Assembly: GCF_002067275.1 (NCBI RefSeq)
Contig: NZ_MVQX01000039.1
Coordinates: 1 to 46,731, forward strand
Reading direction: 5' to 3'
Length of the DNA stretch: 46,731 nucleotides
DNA from: Methanomethylovorans sp. PtaU1.Bin093
GTDB lineage: Archaea > Halobacteriota > Methanosarcinia > Methanosarcinales > Methanosarcinaceae
Part shown: positions 35,835-44,887 of the stretch, piece after piece
Layout: every line of letters starts with the position of its first letter
Position numbering within the stretch: the first letter of the stretch is position 1
Made by a program: the position numbers and the translations under genes
Notes under the pieces: generated by a model
Told to the model about the DNA's origin: nothing
Seen by the model: only the letters and a program-made list of their open reading frames with translations
The model's database searches: none

Positions 35835-37667
35835 TCATTTAGTTTTCACATGGCGCAGGTCAACGGCCTGGCCTTTTGTAGACATGCTCATCTCCTTGCC
35901 GTTCATACGCGCCCGTCCAACACCAATTGCTCTTTCCCCTACCACAAACACTTCATCCCCTTCGCGGATAGCAGGATCAGCTTCCAGAACTCCCGGGGCG
36001 AGGATGGAACCTCTAGGTATGAAATCGTCTATCCTTACGATGTAGGAATTGCGTGGGATCATCATTTCCGCTCCTTCTATGGTAACTGCCAGTGTTCCAT
36101 ACTGGGGTATAAGGGTTGCAAGCTGGATCTTTTCACAAAAAGATTGATACCTGGGGAAAGGCCCCTTAATTTCGGAATTATCGGGAACTAATATTTCTCC
36201 TGCTCCCTTCCCAAACTGATAATCAGCAATAGCCTTCAGCATTGCTGCTTTCCTTTTCGTTTCGCTTATTTTCCTGCCTGTACACAGTCCCTCCATGGTC
36301 TTGCTAAGGTTCCTGAGGGATTCATGAGAAGTGACACTGCCGGTGTTCGTGAAGTGTATCTCCAGTCCAAGCTTATCGGCTACCATCTCACAGATCTGCC
36401 TGTAAGCACCATCTACATGTGCCACTATTGCAGTGTACCTGTGCTTTGAAAGATAATCTTCAAGACATCCTGAAACCCACTTCATTTCTTCAGCATCCCA
36501 GTGACCTGTTACAGCAACATCATAATGAGCTGCCGGATAGGTCAGCTCCAGTTCCCTGGGAACTATTCCAAGAGGCGATGTAATTATTACCTCATGTACA
36601 AATTTGCGGTACTTGCCCAGAGCCAGACCGAACTTCTGGTGAGATTGTGAAATGGAATAGGGCTTTTTTGCAGAGCATGGTAAGAGCAGAAGTACATCCA
36701 GTTCAGGAGGGGTATACCTTTCCTGTATCCTGCGTGCAAACCTCACAACTTCCGGTCTTGTTAGGGAATCACCCGAATTAGCAAGCATCTCCACATTGCG
36801 GGTGATCGGAGTCCCCCTCTCAAGATATCGATATTCTCTGTCAAGCAGTCTCAACAGTGCAGTAAGCCAAGGTCTGGTGCGGCATTGGCCATCAACATAT
36901 TCCCGAAGATTGCCTGCAGATATCTTTTCTCTTACCAGGGCAAGTTCAGCTTCCATTGCATTGATATTATGCTGTTCGAGCAGCTGTGCCCTGGAATTCT
37001 TATCCATTTTTTTAAGTTCCAATGCGGTGGTAGATACACATGCAGAACATCTACACGGTAACTCGAAAAGCGATCCCAGATCGAAACTTCCTGCGTGAGT
37101 GAGATAAATGTCCTTATATGCTGCAACTGTGGCCTTAGTGGTATCCAGCACATCAGCCCCCATGTAAACGAGCATTGCCAGGTTCTCAGGAAGACAGATA
37201 TCAGGGAGGTATAATGCTGTATCATCAGGTGTACTGTCTTTGTGGTCAAGAACTCTTTCCAGCAATGCTCTTGCATTGTTCTCAAAGACACCTGCGCCCT
37301 CAAGTATATACAGATCAGCAGCCTTTAGAGCTCTCCCTTTACGGTATAGCCTTCCGGTGGCTCCACTATTCGATGCAGGCATTTCCAGAGATTCCGGTAT
37401 GCAGTCAGGAGCGTCAGGTGCAAGACACATATGAGGTAGTATGATCAGCCTATCTTCTCCGATCTCGCTTCTAAGCTGTTGTAACCTATGTTCAGCTTTT
37501 TCCACATTGCCTAGTTCCCACAGGGAGCCAGCATCCACGATAGGTCCTGTGTTATCTTTCAGAGTCTCGGTTTTCAGGACGCATGGGGTCTCAATAGTTC
37601 TGGAAAGGAGCAGCCTGCCCTTTCTTGCTGCACCGTCCCTCTGGTATACCTCGAAATATCGTGTCAT
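35835..37667 (-). CDS. arcS: Archaeosine synthase (ArcS/TgtA2)
   Basis: This 610-residue protein has a degenerate TGT-like N-terminal half, a Cys cluster C205-x-C207-x2-C210 with H233 for zinc, the ArcS motif PCSAKKPYSISQSH (330-343), and a C-terminal PUA domain (about 530-605, FIPRGSILAPGV). ArcS works after TgtA, converting preQ0 in tRNA position 15 to archaeosine. The PCxxxKPYxxS motif separates it from TgtA itself. It is divergent from the glcD-like gene and followed by the GNAT gene. Confidence 0.93.
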   Translation of the reverse strand: MTRYFEVYQRDGAARKGRLLLSRTIETPCVLKTETLKDNTGPIVDAGSLWELGNVEKAEHRLQQLRSEIGEDRLIILPHMCLAPDAPDCIPESLEMPASNSGATGRLYRKGRALKAADLYILEGAGVFENNARALLERVLDHKDSTPDDTALYLPDICLPENLAMLVYMGADVLDTTKATVAAYKDIYLTHAGSFDLGSLFELPCRCSACVSTTALELKKMDKNSRAQLLEQHNINAMEAELALVREKISAGNLREYVDGQCRTRPWLTALLRLLDREYRYLERGTPITRNVEMLANSGDSLTRPEVVRFARRIQERYTPPELDVLLLLPCSAKKPYSISQSHQKFGLALGKYRKFVHEVIITSPLGIVPRELELTYPAAHYDVAVTGHWDAEEMKWVSGCLEDYLSKHRYTAIVAHVDGAYRQICEMVADKLGLEIHFTNTGSVTSHESLRNLSKTMEGLCTGRKISETKRKAAMLKAIADYQFGKGAGEILVPDNSEIKGPFPRYQSFCEKIQLATLIPQYGTLAVTIEGAEMMIPRNSYIVRIDDFIPRGSILAPGVLEADPAIREGDEVFVVGERAIGVGRARMNGKEMSMSTKGQAVDLRHVKTK

Positions 37668-37768
37668 TGTTTGTAGGATACTGCATAGTTAGATGTAAAT
37701 GTTTGGTATAAATTTCTGCTATTTCACCGCTATCTTTAAATAATGACCACTTCTCTAAAATCAAAGCT

Positions 37769-39151
37769 ATGCTCAATGTTGACCTAATAGAAAAAATGAG
37801 AACGATCGTAGGTAAGGACAATCTGTCCGTTGCTACCTGCGAACTATATTGTTATTCCTCTGATGCTTCCCAGATAAGAGGTATTCCGGAAGTTGTCATT
37901 AAACCGCAGACCACTGTTCAGGTTTCGGATATTGTGAGTATCGCTTACGAGCATGATATTCCAGTGACCGCCAGGGGAGCAGGCACAGGTCTGGCGGGTG
38001 GCTGCGTTCCTCTGGAAGGGGGTATCGTCCTTGATATGTCCGGTATGGATCGGATAGTGGAAATGGATTTTGATAATCTTCAGGTGGTAGTGGAACCGGG
38101 TATAGTTCAGGAAAAGCTCAATAAGGCCCTGGAACCATACGGTTTTTTCTTCCCCCCGGATCCCGGAAGTTCTGCAATGTGTACTCTAGGAGGGCTGATA
38201 GCTAATAACGGCAGCGGGATGCGCTCTGTGAAATATGGTACCACCCGCAGTTATGTGCTCGGCCTTGAGGTAGTGATGGCAGATGGAAAAATAATAAGAA
38301 CAGGTTCAAAGACAATGAAAACTGTTGCAGGTTATTCTCTCACTGACCTCATGGTCGGTTCGGAGGGGACTCTTGGCATCATCACCCAGGCAATAATCAA
38401 GGTACGTGCCATTCCCAAAGAACGCTCTGTCATATTTGCTTCATTCGATAGCCCAGAACTTGCAGGGAAAGCCGTTGTGAGAGTGCTGTCATCGGGTATC
38501 GTTCCCTCTGCATGCGAGATACTGGATGCGAATATTATCCGGGCGATAAATACATATGATCCTAAACTAGGCCTTCCGCTTGCCGGTGCCATTCTACTTT
38601 TTGAAGTGGATGGTACTGAAGCTGAAGTGAAGGAAGGTGTTGATCTCATAGTAAAAACATGTGAAGGCTTGGCTTCAGGTGTCAGGACCGCTTCGGATAA
38701 GAAGGAAAGAGATGAGATATGGGCTGCCCGCAGGCTGGTGGGTGCGGCGATCTCGCGTCTTGATCCCATGCGTACCAGGGTCTATGTGGGCGAGGACGTT
38801 GGGGTTCCCATAAAAGAAATACCCAGGATGCTGCGCAAGGTGGATGAGATCTCCAAAGAGTTCAACCTGCCTATCATGACCTACGGTCACATTGGGGATG
38901 GCAACCTGCATACAGGCATGTGCATAGACATGCTTAGCGACGATGCCTGGAAAAAGCTGAACGCTGCAGCTGATAAGATCCACCGTACAGCCATTGAGAT
39001 AGGTGGCACGGTCACTGCAGAGCATGGCGTGGGCAGTGCGAGATCCGAATACATGCGCCTGGAGCTGGGAAATGCATTGGATGTCATGATCACGATCAAG
39101 AAGGCCCTTGATCCTAAAGGGATACTGAATCCCGGAAAAATGGGTGTGTGA
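37769..39151 (+). CDS. glcD: FAD-binding 2-hydroxyacid dehydrogenase (GlcD/D-lactate dehydrogenase type)
   Basis: This 460-residue flavoprotein has the FAD_binding_4 motif RGAGTGLAGGCVP, VVEPGI, and PPDPGSSAMCTLGGLIANNGSG. The late YGHIGDGNLH and TVTAEHGVGSARSEY segments match the catalytic C-terminal domain. GlcD-type subunits oxidise glycolate or D-lactate. A TATA-like ATCTTTAAATAA lies about 30 bases before the ATG. The stop is next to the iron-sulfur partner gene. Confidence 0.9.
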   Translation: MLNVDLIEKMRTIVGKDNLSVATCELYCYSSDASQIRGIPEVVIKPQTTVQVSDIVSIAYEHDIPVTARGAGTGLAGGCVPLEGGIVLDMSGMDRIVEMDFDNLQVVVEPGIVQEKLNKALEPYGFFFPPDPGSSAMCTLGGLIANNGSGMRSVKYGTTRSYVLGLEVVMADGKIIRTGSKTMKTVAGYSLTDLMVGSEGTLGIITQAIIKVRAIPKERSVIFASFDSPELAGKAVVRVLSSGIVPSACEILDANIIRAINTYDPKLGLPLAGAILLFEVDGTEAEVKEGVDLIVKTCEGLASGVRTASDKKERDEIWAARRLVGAAISRLDPMRTRVYVGEDVGVPIKEIPRMLRKVDEISKEFNLPIMTYGHIGDGNLHTGMCIDMLSDDAWKKLNAAADKIHRTAIEIGGTVTAEHGVGSARSEYMRLELGNALDVMITIKKALDPKGILNPGKMGV

Positions 39152-39152
39152 C

Positions 39153-40208
39153 ATGTCCAATCTTGATCTTAGATCCATCCTTAAATGTGTACGTTGTGGT
39201 ACATGCAGGTCAGTATGTCCTGTTTTTGAGCAGGTAGGCTGGGAATCAGCAAGCTCCAGAGGTCGTATGCTTGTTGCCCATGGTGTTTCTCAAGGTCTTG
39301 AGGCAGATCAGGATGTGCTAAACAGCCTCAATACGTGCACGACCTGTGGGCTGTGTGAACAGATGTGCCCTTCAGGTGCCTCTCCCGTTCAGGTTGTTCA
39401 GGATGCCCGCCACCATCTTGTGCTTAAGGGCAGGATGACCGATGCTCAGGCAGCACTGCGCGATGCTGCTGCATTAGCGGGCAATCCTCTTGGAGAAACA
39501 CAGTATCGTCATGCCTGGCTTGAAGATGCTTCCGACATCAAAGAGCATGCTCCTTATGTCTTTTTTGTGGGTTGCCTCGGTGCTTACAGGTATCCTGAGC
39601 TTACACGCAGGACATTTGATCTGCTTAAGAAGTTCGATGTCACCCTGATCCCTGAGGAGGTTTGCTGCGGTTCACCCCTGTTCCGTACTGGTTTGGACCC
39701 TGATGCTCTTGTCTCTAAGAATCTGGAACAGATCAAAAGGATCGGTGCGCATACCATCATCACAGGCTGTGCAGGATGCTATACAACTCTTAAGAACGAC
39801 TATCACAGTGATCTGAAAGTGATGCATGTTTCAGAGTTCCTGGCAGAACATCTTCAGGAACTGGACCTAAAACATCTGGACATCACAGTGACCTATCATG
39901 ATCCCTGCCATCTGGGCAGATGTAATGGTATCTTTGATGCACCCCGGCAGATCATCACATCGATCTGTGAACTCAAGGAGATGAGATCCCATCACGAGCA
40001 ATCCCGTTGCTGCGGTGCGGGTGGTGGTGTACTGAAAGGTTATCCTGATCTTTCAATGGCCCTTTCAAAGAAACGCCTGGAAGAGATACCCGGAGGTGTG
40101 GATTATCTCGTCACGTCCTGTCCCCTGTGCAGGACAAATCTTAAGCGTGGGGGGCCGAAAGTCGAAGTTATTGATATCCTGGACCTGATGGAAATGGCAA
40201 TGAAATAA
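39153..40208 (+). CDS. glcF: Iron-sulfur subunit of 2-hydroxyacid dehydrogenase (GlcF/CCG type)
   Basis: This protein has about 351 residues; GTG 39144 would overlap the upstream stop. Two [4Fe-4S] motifs (CVRCGTCRSVCP, CTTCGLCEQMCP) are followed by two CCG-type domains, ending EEVCCGSP and SRCCGAGGG, as in GlcF and HdrD-like subunits. It takes electrons from the GlcD-like flavoprotein and may pass them to a membrane carrier. Gene order fits a two-subunit enzyme. Confidence 0.88.
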   Translation: MSNLDLRSILKCVRCGTCRSVCPVFEQVGWESASSRGRMLVAHGVSQGLEADQDVLNSLNTCTTCGLCEQMCPSGASPVQVVQDARHHLVLKGRMTDAQAALRDAAALAGNPLGETQYRHAWLEDASDIKEHAPYVFFVGCLGAYRYPELTRRTFDLLKKFDVTLIPEEVCCGSPLFRTGLDPDALVSKNLEQIKRIGAHTIITGCAGCYTTLKNDYHSDLKVMHVSEFLAEHLQELDLKHLDITVTYHDPCHLGRCNGIFDAPRQIITSICELKEMRSHHEQSRCCGAGGGVLKGYPDLSMALSKKRLEEIPGGVDYLVTSCPLCRTNLKRGGPKVEVIDILDLMEMAMK

Positions 40209-40220
40209 GTTTATACAGTT

Positions 40221-40418
40221 TTACTTAAAAACTCTTTTCTCTTTTAATACGGTATGATTTATTCTTTTTGTTCTCTTCAATATCGTGTGGATAATTTTAG
40301 CATAATGGATTACTGATCTTCTTTCGGAGAACAAATCTCGGAATTCTAAATCCCAGTCCATAGCCATAAAATCAGTCAGTCTACTAGGTATTGCTATGTG
40401 TCTTACAAAAGTATTCAA
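40221..40418 (-). CDS. Possible small protein of unknown function
   Basis: This is a 65-codon leftward frame from TTG 40418, or shorter from the internal ATG at MAMDWDLEF. It is basic (FSERRSVIHYAKIIHTILKR) and uses AGA for Arg throughout. No ribosome site is obvious and I know no relative. It might equally be chance or an element remnant. Confidence 0.25.
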   Translation of the reverse strand: MNTFVRHIAIPSRLTDFMAMDWDLEFRDLFSERRSVIHYAKIIHTILKRTKRINHTVLKEKRVFK

Positions 40419-40542
40419 CGTGAATACAATTTATCTTTTTTATGTATTATGGTAGCAAACAAGTTCTCAGTTTAATGGTATAACCATAAAAAATTTATAT
40501 AAACAAGTTTAATTGAGTTACTCTAGATTGGATACGCTGCGG

Positions 40543-40587
40543 TTTTTGGTCACTCAACTGTTTAAGCTGCCGCTATATGACCAAAAA
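40543..40587. repeat. 10-bp perfect inverted repeat, 25-bp spacer
   Basis: TTTTTGGTCA (40543-40552) and TGACCAAAAA (40578-40587) match exactly. Outside them are CTCTA and TAGAG in mirrored position. It lies 85-130 bases upstream of the membrane protein start, so it may be an operator, a leader stem or a relic. Confidence 0.55.
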
Positions 40588-40671
40588 TAGTTAGAGCAGT
40601 ACATCAAAAAGAAGCCTCTCAAGATGGCAAGAATAGTATTATTGCAATATACGGGACATAAGGTGGTATAG

Positions 40672-41406
40672 GTGATTAACAGAACAATAAAATATGGACT
40701 ATTGATTGTTGGATTATTATCAATATTGGTGCTGAGCATAATTCTATCCAACTACTCAGCAATGGATACACAAAAAAACACAACAGACGAATATTTTCAG
40801 GAAGTATCTAGCCCACTTTCTTCTAATGAGGCATTATATGTGCAAGATAACACAGCAGAATCTGTCAACAAAACAACTATTTCTATAAGTGCATCGCTTG
40901 CATATCTCAATTTTACTGAGCTAAATCAGCGATCTGAATCGATTGTTATTGGCACAGTAAAGGAGATTCTGCCCGCAAAATGGAACACTCCTGACGGAAA
41001 AAGGCGGGGTGATACAATTGAAAATTTGGGTGAATATGATGCTATGTACACTGATGTCATTATAAGTGTGGATCAATATCTTAAGAACCCACTTGAGCAG
41101 AAAGAAATTAGGGTTCGTATTCAAGGAGGAGAGGACGAAGTTGTGAAAATGGCCTTCGGTTCGGAACCATCTTTCAAAGAAGGTGAAAAGGTCTTGTTGT
41201 ATGTAAGCAAAGATGTTTCTACTATGTTTAAGGACTTTGGCCCAGAACACTATCTTGTGATTGGTGCATCTTTAGGCAAATTCACTTTAACTGATGATGG
41301 GCTGGCTGTAAGGGAATATGAGTATGTGGATCAGAAAGAATTGCTGGATGCCATTGAAAAAGGGTATGAACCGGAAATAAAGAGTTTTGAAGAGGTTAAG
41401 GAATGA
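40672..41406 (+). CDS. Membrane-anchored extracytoplasmic protein of unknown function
   Basis: This 244-residue protein starts at GTG 40672 after AAGGTGG. Residues 7-26 are a hydrophobic helix (YGLLIVGLLSILVLSIIL) acting as a signal anchor; the remainder would be outside. A Thr/Ser/Asn linker leads to a compact beta-rich domain (SIVIGTVKEILPA, TDVIISVDQYL, EIRVRIQGG, EKVLLYV). No Cys lipobox is seen. The domain resembles unnamed archaeal and bacterial surface proteins; no enzyme motif is visible. Confidence 0.7.
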   Translation: MINRTIKYGLLIVGLLSILVLSIILSNYSAMDTQKNTTDEYFQEVSSPLSSNEALYVQDNTAESVNKTTISISASLAYLNFTELNQRSESIVIGTVKEILPAKWNTPDGKRRGDTIENLGEYDAMYTDVIISVDQYLKNPLEQKEIRVRIQGGEDEVVKMAFGSEPSFKEGEKVLLYVSKDVSTMFKDFGPEHYLVIGASLGKFTLTDDGLAVREYEYVDQKELLDAIEKGYEPEIKSFEEVKE

Positions 41407-41463
41407 CCTCTACTCTTTCTTTTATTTGCTTACTATTAAGTTTAATAAATCTTGTTTAAAACC

Positions 41464-43317
41464 TTATTGCCTTTCTTTTCCCCTCGGTGGCCTTCTGATA
41501 AGGCAGTTCCAGCTATTGCCCACAAGGTCCAGCCGGTCTGCGCGTTTAAGCCCTTCGTAGACAAGCATCTGATTCTGAGGGTCCTTATAGCGCAAGAAGG
41601 CCCTCTGTATCATTTTGTCTTTTCTGGAAGTTGCAACATAGATGTTCCTGCCTGTGAAAGGGTCGATCCCTGTATGGAACATGCAGGTGGCAGCAGTCAT
41701 GGGCGTGGGTGTGAAATCCTGCACCTGTTCTGTGTATCTTCCTGTATCCCGGATGTATTCTGCAGTTTCGATCATGTTGTTAAGGGTACATCCTGGATGG
41801 CCAGACATCAAGAATGCCACAAGGTACTGGTCTTTGCCTAATTTTCGATTTATCTCCTTGTATTTCTGCTCGAACTTTTCAAATATTTCCCTGCGGGGTT
41901 TTTTCATGGCATCGGTAACTGCGTTACAGTAATGTTCGGGTGCTACCTTGAGCTGTCCGCTGACGTGATGGGCACACAGTTCTTCCATATACTGTTCATC
42001 AAGGAGTGCCAGATCGTAACGTACGCCATAACCAACGAAAACCTTTGATATGCCGGGTATTTCCCGCAGTCTTCTCATCAGTTCTATCAGTTTCTTATGG
42101 CTTGTGTCAAGTGAGGGGCAAACCTGTGGATGAATACATAATTTGTCTGTACATGTCCCTTTCTTTTCCCACTTTGCGCATTCCATCCCATACATGTTAG
42201 CAGATGGTCCGCCAAGCCCGTTGATGATACCTTTGAAGCCCTTGATCTTCTTAAACCCTTCAGCTTCCCTCAGGATCGATCCAATGCTACGGCTTGAGAT
42301 CATTCTTCCCTGGTGCAGGACGATGGCGCAGAAAGAGCAGGAACCAAAACATCCTCTGTGGGTGGTGATGGAGAACCTGGCCATGTCAAGGGCAGGTATG
42401 GGTTCTTTGTACGACGGGTGTGCACTTCTGGTATAGGGCAGCTCATACACATGGTCGAGCTCTTTTTCATTAAGAGGGCGCATGGGTTTGTTCTGTATGA
42501 TCACTGTTTTCGGATGGACCTGTACTATCCCTCTTCCCCTTACGGGGTCCTGCTCATCGAATGTAAGCCTGAACGCTTTGGAATAGAGCACTTTGTCCTG
42601 TGAGACTTCGGTGTAGGAAGGTATCTCGATATTGTTCCTGAGCATTTCATCTCTTTTTTCCTTCCATATTTTGACTTCCATTTTCCAGACAGTGCCGTCA
42701 ATGTCAGTTATTTCTTTTAACGATACGCCTTTATCCAGTCTTTCTGCTATCTGGAGCAGTTGCAATTCTCCCATGCCATAGACCAGCAGGTCGGCAGGTG
42801 TGTCCGCAAGAATTGACTGACGCACTTTGTCCGACCAATAGTCGTATTGAGCAAAGCGGCGCAAAGAAGCTTCTATGCCTCCTATTACCAGGGGTACATC
42901 AGGATATGCTTCCCGCAACCTGTTGGAATAGACTATGGTTGCTCTGTTCGGCCGCATTCCGGGTTTGTTGCCGGGTGAATATGCATCTTCATGGCGTAAC
43001 CTCTGGGAAGGCGTATAGTTGCTCACCATTGAGTCTGTATTTCCTCCACTAACGGCGAAGAACAGGCGTGGCTTTCCTAATCTTTTAAAGTCTTCTACAC
43101 TATCCCATTTAGGTTGCGCAATAATGCCTACTCTGTATCCGGCATCTTCAAGGACCCTGCTAATGATGGCTGTTCCAAAACCTGGATGGTCTACGTAGGC
43201 ATCCCCGGTCACAATGATCACATCAAGTTCTTCCCAGCCTCTTTGCTTTGCCTCCTTAAGGTCCATCGGGAGGAACTGTGAAACAAATGAAGTTTGTTCT
43301 TTCTTTTTTAATGTCAT
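41464..43317 (-). CDS. YgiQ-family radical SAM protein
   Basis: This 617-residue protein has the YgiQ N-terminal domain (ELDVIIVTGDAYVDHPGFGTA) and then the radical SAM cluster C323-x3-C327-x2-C330 (CFGSCSFC). Extra Cys-rich segments follow (CTDKLCIHPQVCPS), as does the AFLMSGHPG region. The reaction of the family is not established. It starts 2 bases after the MBL gene stop on the same strand, so the two are likely co-transcribed. Confidence 0.92.
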   Translation of the reverse strand: MTLKKKEQTSFVSQFLPMDLKEAKQRGWEELDVIIVTGDAYVDHPGFGTAIISRVLEDAGYRVGIIAQPKWDSVEDFKRLGKPRLFFAVSGGNTDSMVSNYTPSQRLRHEDAYSPGNKPGMRPNRATIVYSNRLREAYPDVPLVIGGIEASLRRFAQYDYWSDKVRQSILADTPADLLVYGMGELQLLQIAERLDKGVSLKEITDIDGTVWKMEVKIWKEKRDEMLRNNIEIPSYTEVSQDKVLYSKAFRLTFDEQDPVRGRGIVQVHPKTVIIQNKPMRPLNEKELDHVYELPYTRSAHPSYKEPIPALDMARFSITTHRGCFGSCSFCAIVLHQGRMISSRSIGSILREAEGFKKIKGFKGIINGLGGPSANMYGMECAKWEKKGTCTDKLCIHPQVCPSLDTSHKKLIELMRRLREIPGISKVFVGYGVRYDLALLDEQYMEELCAHHVSGQLKVAPEHYCNAVTDAMKKPRREIFEKFEQKYKEINRKLGKDQYLVAFLMSGHPGCTLNNMIETAEYIRDTGRYTEQVQDFTPTPMTAATCMFHTGIDPFTGRNIYVATSRKDKMIQRAFLRYKDPQNQMLVYEGLKRADRLDLVGNSWNCLIRRPPRGKERQ

Positions 43318-43319
43318 GA

Positions 43320-43964
43320 TCAGATGATCCTGAATATGCTTTTAGCCATGCGGTATGATAGTTCTATCTGGCGTTTCACGTTCTCAGAAGTAGGGTCCCC
43401 ATGTCCCGGATACATTGTCCTTACATCCAGCTGTGTGAGTTTTTGAATAGATCCACTTATATTTGCAGAGTTGCCACCTATGAAATCCGTACGTCCTATA
43501 CTCCCCTGCGGAAATACCGTATCTCCTGAGAACAATGACTTTGACACTGGTTCGTAAAGGCATATGCCCCCAGGTGTGTGCCCAGGTGTATGTATAATTT
43601 GCAGATGTTCTCCATTTCCGATGGGTATGCTTTCTCCGTCATCCAGCAGGATATCTGGTTCAAAGGAAGGTGCTATGCTATCAAAAGCAGCAGCTGCGCT
43701 GGCTTCATCGTGATGTAGCAATTCTACATCGTCCCTGTGGATAGCTATACGCGCCCCGCTTTTTCTGGCAATGGCCTCTGCAGCTGCAGTGTGGTCATAG
43801 TGGCAATGGGTAAGAACGATGAGTTCAAGATCGTTGATATCGATGTTTTTTTCGATTTCTGCTATCAGGGCATTTGTGTTGATGCCTGTGTCTATCAGCA
43901 CTTTGCCATTGATAAGATACGAATTTGCATCATAGTAACCAGTATGGAATTTCTTTACGTTCAT
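43320..43964 (-). CDS. MBL-fold metallo-hydrolase
   Basis: This 214-residue protein carries the metallo-beta-lactamase signature TH53-x-H55-x-D57-H58 with H129 (TPGHTPGG) and D148 (FSGDTV), and a late PGHGDPT. It resembles glyoxalase II-like hydrolases. The substrate is unknown. It is the middle gene of the TatD-MBL-YgiQ unit, 31 bases after tatD. Confidence 0.9.
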   Translation of the reverse strand: MNVKKFHTGYYDANSYLINGKVLIDTGINTNALIAEIEKNIDINDLELIVLTHCHYDHTAAAEAIARKSGARIAIHRDDVELLHHDEASAAAAFDSIAPSFEPDILLDDGESIPIGNGEHLQIIHTPGHTPGGICLYEPVSKSLFSGDTVFPQGSIGRTDFIGGNSANISGSIQKLTQLDVRTMYPGHGDPTSENVKRQIELSYRMAKSIFRII

Positions 43965-43995
43965 GTTCCTTATCCCTGTTCCCTATATATGGTCC

Positions 43996-44754
43996 TTAGA
44001 GGCCGAAAACCCTTATAGTGTTTTTCCTGGTGATACCTGCTATATCTTTCTCTTCTATTCCTTTGAGTTTTGAGATCCACGGAAGGGAATCAAGAACGAA
44101 TGCAGGTTCATTCCTGCCTTTGCGAGGGGAAAGATATGGACTATCCGTTTCAAGAAGCATGTGCTCCAATGGCACTTCCTTTGCTATTTCCTGGTGGTGT
44201 TCCGAAAAACATGCCAAAGTGGGAACTGATATAAAATGTCCGGCATCTACTATATTTCTCATGGTTTCAAGACTCCCGCCATAGCAGTGAAATACCACTT
44301 TGTCGAGGTGTCCTGACAATCCCAGTGCAATATCTTCTGCTTCTCTGCCGTGTATCACCAGAGGTTTGTTGTATCTGTCTGCAAGCTCTATGACCTGTTT
44401 GAAAACTTCTATCTGTCTGTTCCTTTCAGCGCTTGAGGTGAAGTAATGATGATCAAGTCCCGCTTCCCCTATTCCAACTATGTCTGTGACGTGATCTTCT
44501 ATAAAACTCAACATGCTTTTTACTTGTTCATCAGTAGCTTCCGGTGACAAATGGGGGCTGAACCCCAGAGTTGCGTGGATATGGTCATATTTCTGTGCAA
44601 GCTCAAGGGTTGAGATATTGGTCTTTGGATCAACTCCGGAATTTATCATTTGCACTACGCCAGCATCAAGGGCACGTTGTATGGTTGCATCTCTATCCTT
44701 ATTGAATTTTGGAAAATCAAGATGGCAGTGTGAATCTATAACTTGGAGATCCAT
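43996..44754 (-). CDS. TatD-family deoxyribonuclease
   Basis: This 252-residue metal-dependent hydrolase begins with DSHCHLDFPKF (metal ligands H9 and H11) and continues IGEAGLDHHY, VIHGREA, FHCYGG and LLETDSPYLSP, as in TatD nucleases. These act on DNA ends or apoptotic-type DNA; the exact role in archaea is not known. It is first in the unit with the MBL and YgiQ genes. Confidence 0.9.
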   Translation of the reverse strand: MDLQVIDSHCHLDFPKFNKDRDATIQRALDAGVVQMINSGVDPKTNISTLELAQKYDHIHATLGFSPHLSPEATDEQVKSMLSFIEDHVTDIVGIGEAGLDHHYFTSSAERNRQIEVFKQVIELADRYNKPLVIHGREAEDIALGLSGHLDKVVFHCYGGSLETMRNIVDAGHFISVPTLACFSEHHQEIAKEVPLEHMLLETDSPYLSPRKGRNEPAFVLDSLPWISKLKGIEEKDIAGITRKNTIRVFGL

Positions 44755-44832
44755 GGTTATTTCTATTGGTTGCTGAAATCATAAAGGGAACGATTCAGAA
44801 GATCTGTATGCAATGCAATTAACCGCAGGTCT

Positions 44833-44866
44833 AAAAAGAAAAAGAACTCCAGGCATTGTTGCCTGG
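44833..44866 (-). terminator. Stem-loop plus T-run terminator of leuA
   Basis: The minus strand reads CCAGGCA-ACAA-TGCCTGG (44849-44866), a perfect 7-bp stem, then AGTTCTTTTTCTTTTTAG. This is like a bacterial-style stem plus U-tract, and lies 22 bases after the leuA stop. Confidence 0.75.
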
Positions 44867-44887
44867 TAATTAGATAATCAATAGGTT

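Larger units (their letters stand above)
40209..40671. other. Intergenic region with inverted repeat and a doubtful small ORF
   Basis: This 460-bp AT-rich gap holds a strong TATA-like AATTTATATAAAC near 40490-40504, a 10-bp inverted repeat (40543-40587) and a low-confidence leftward ORF. AAGGTGG just before 40672 is the ribosome site of the next gene. The two arms plus flanking CTCTA/TAGAG could be mobile-element relics, but I see no transposase. Confidence 0.45.
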
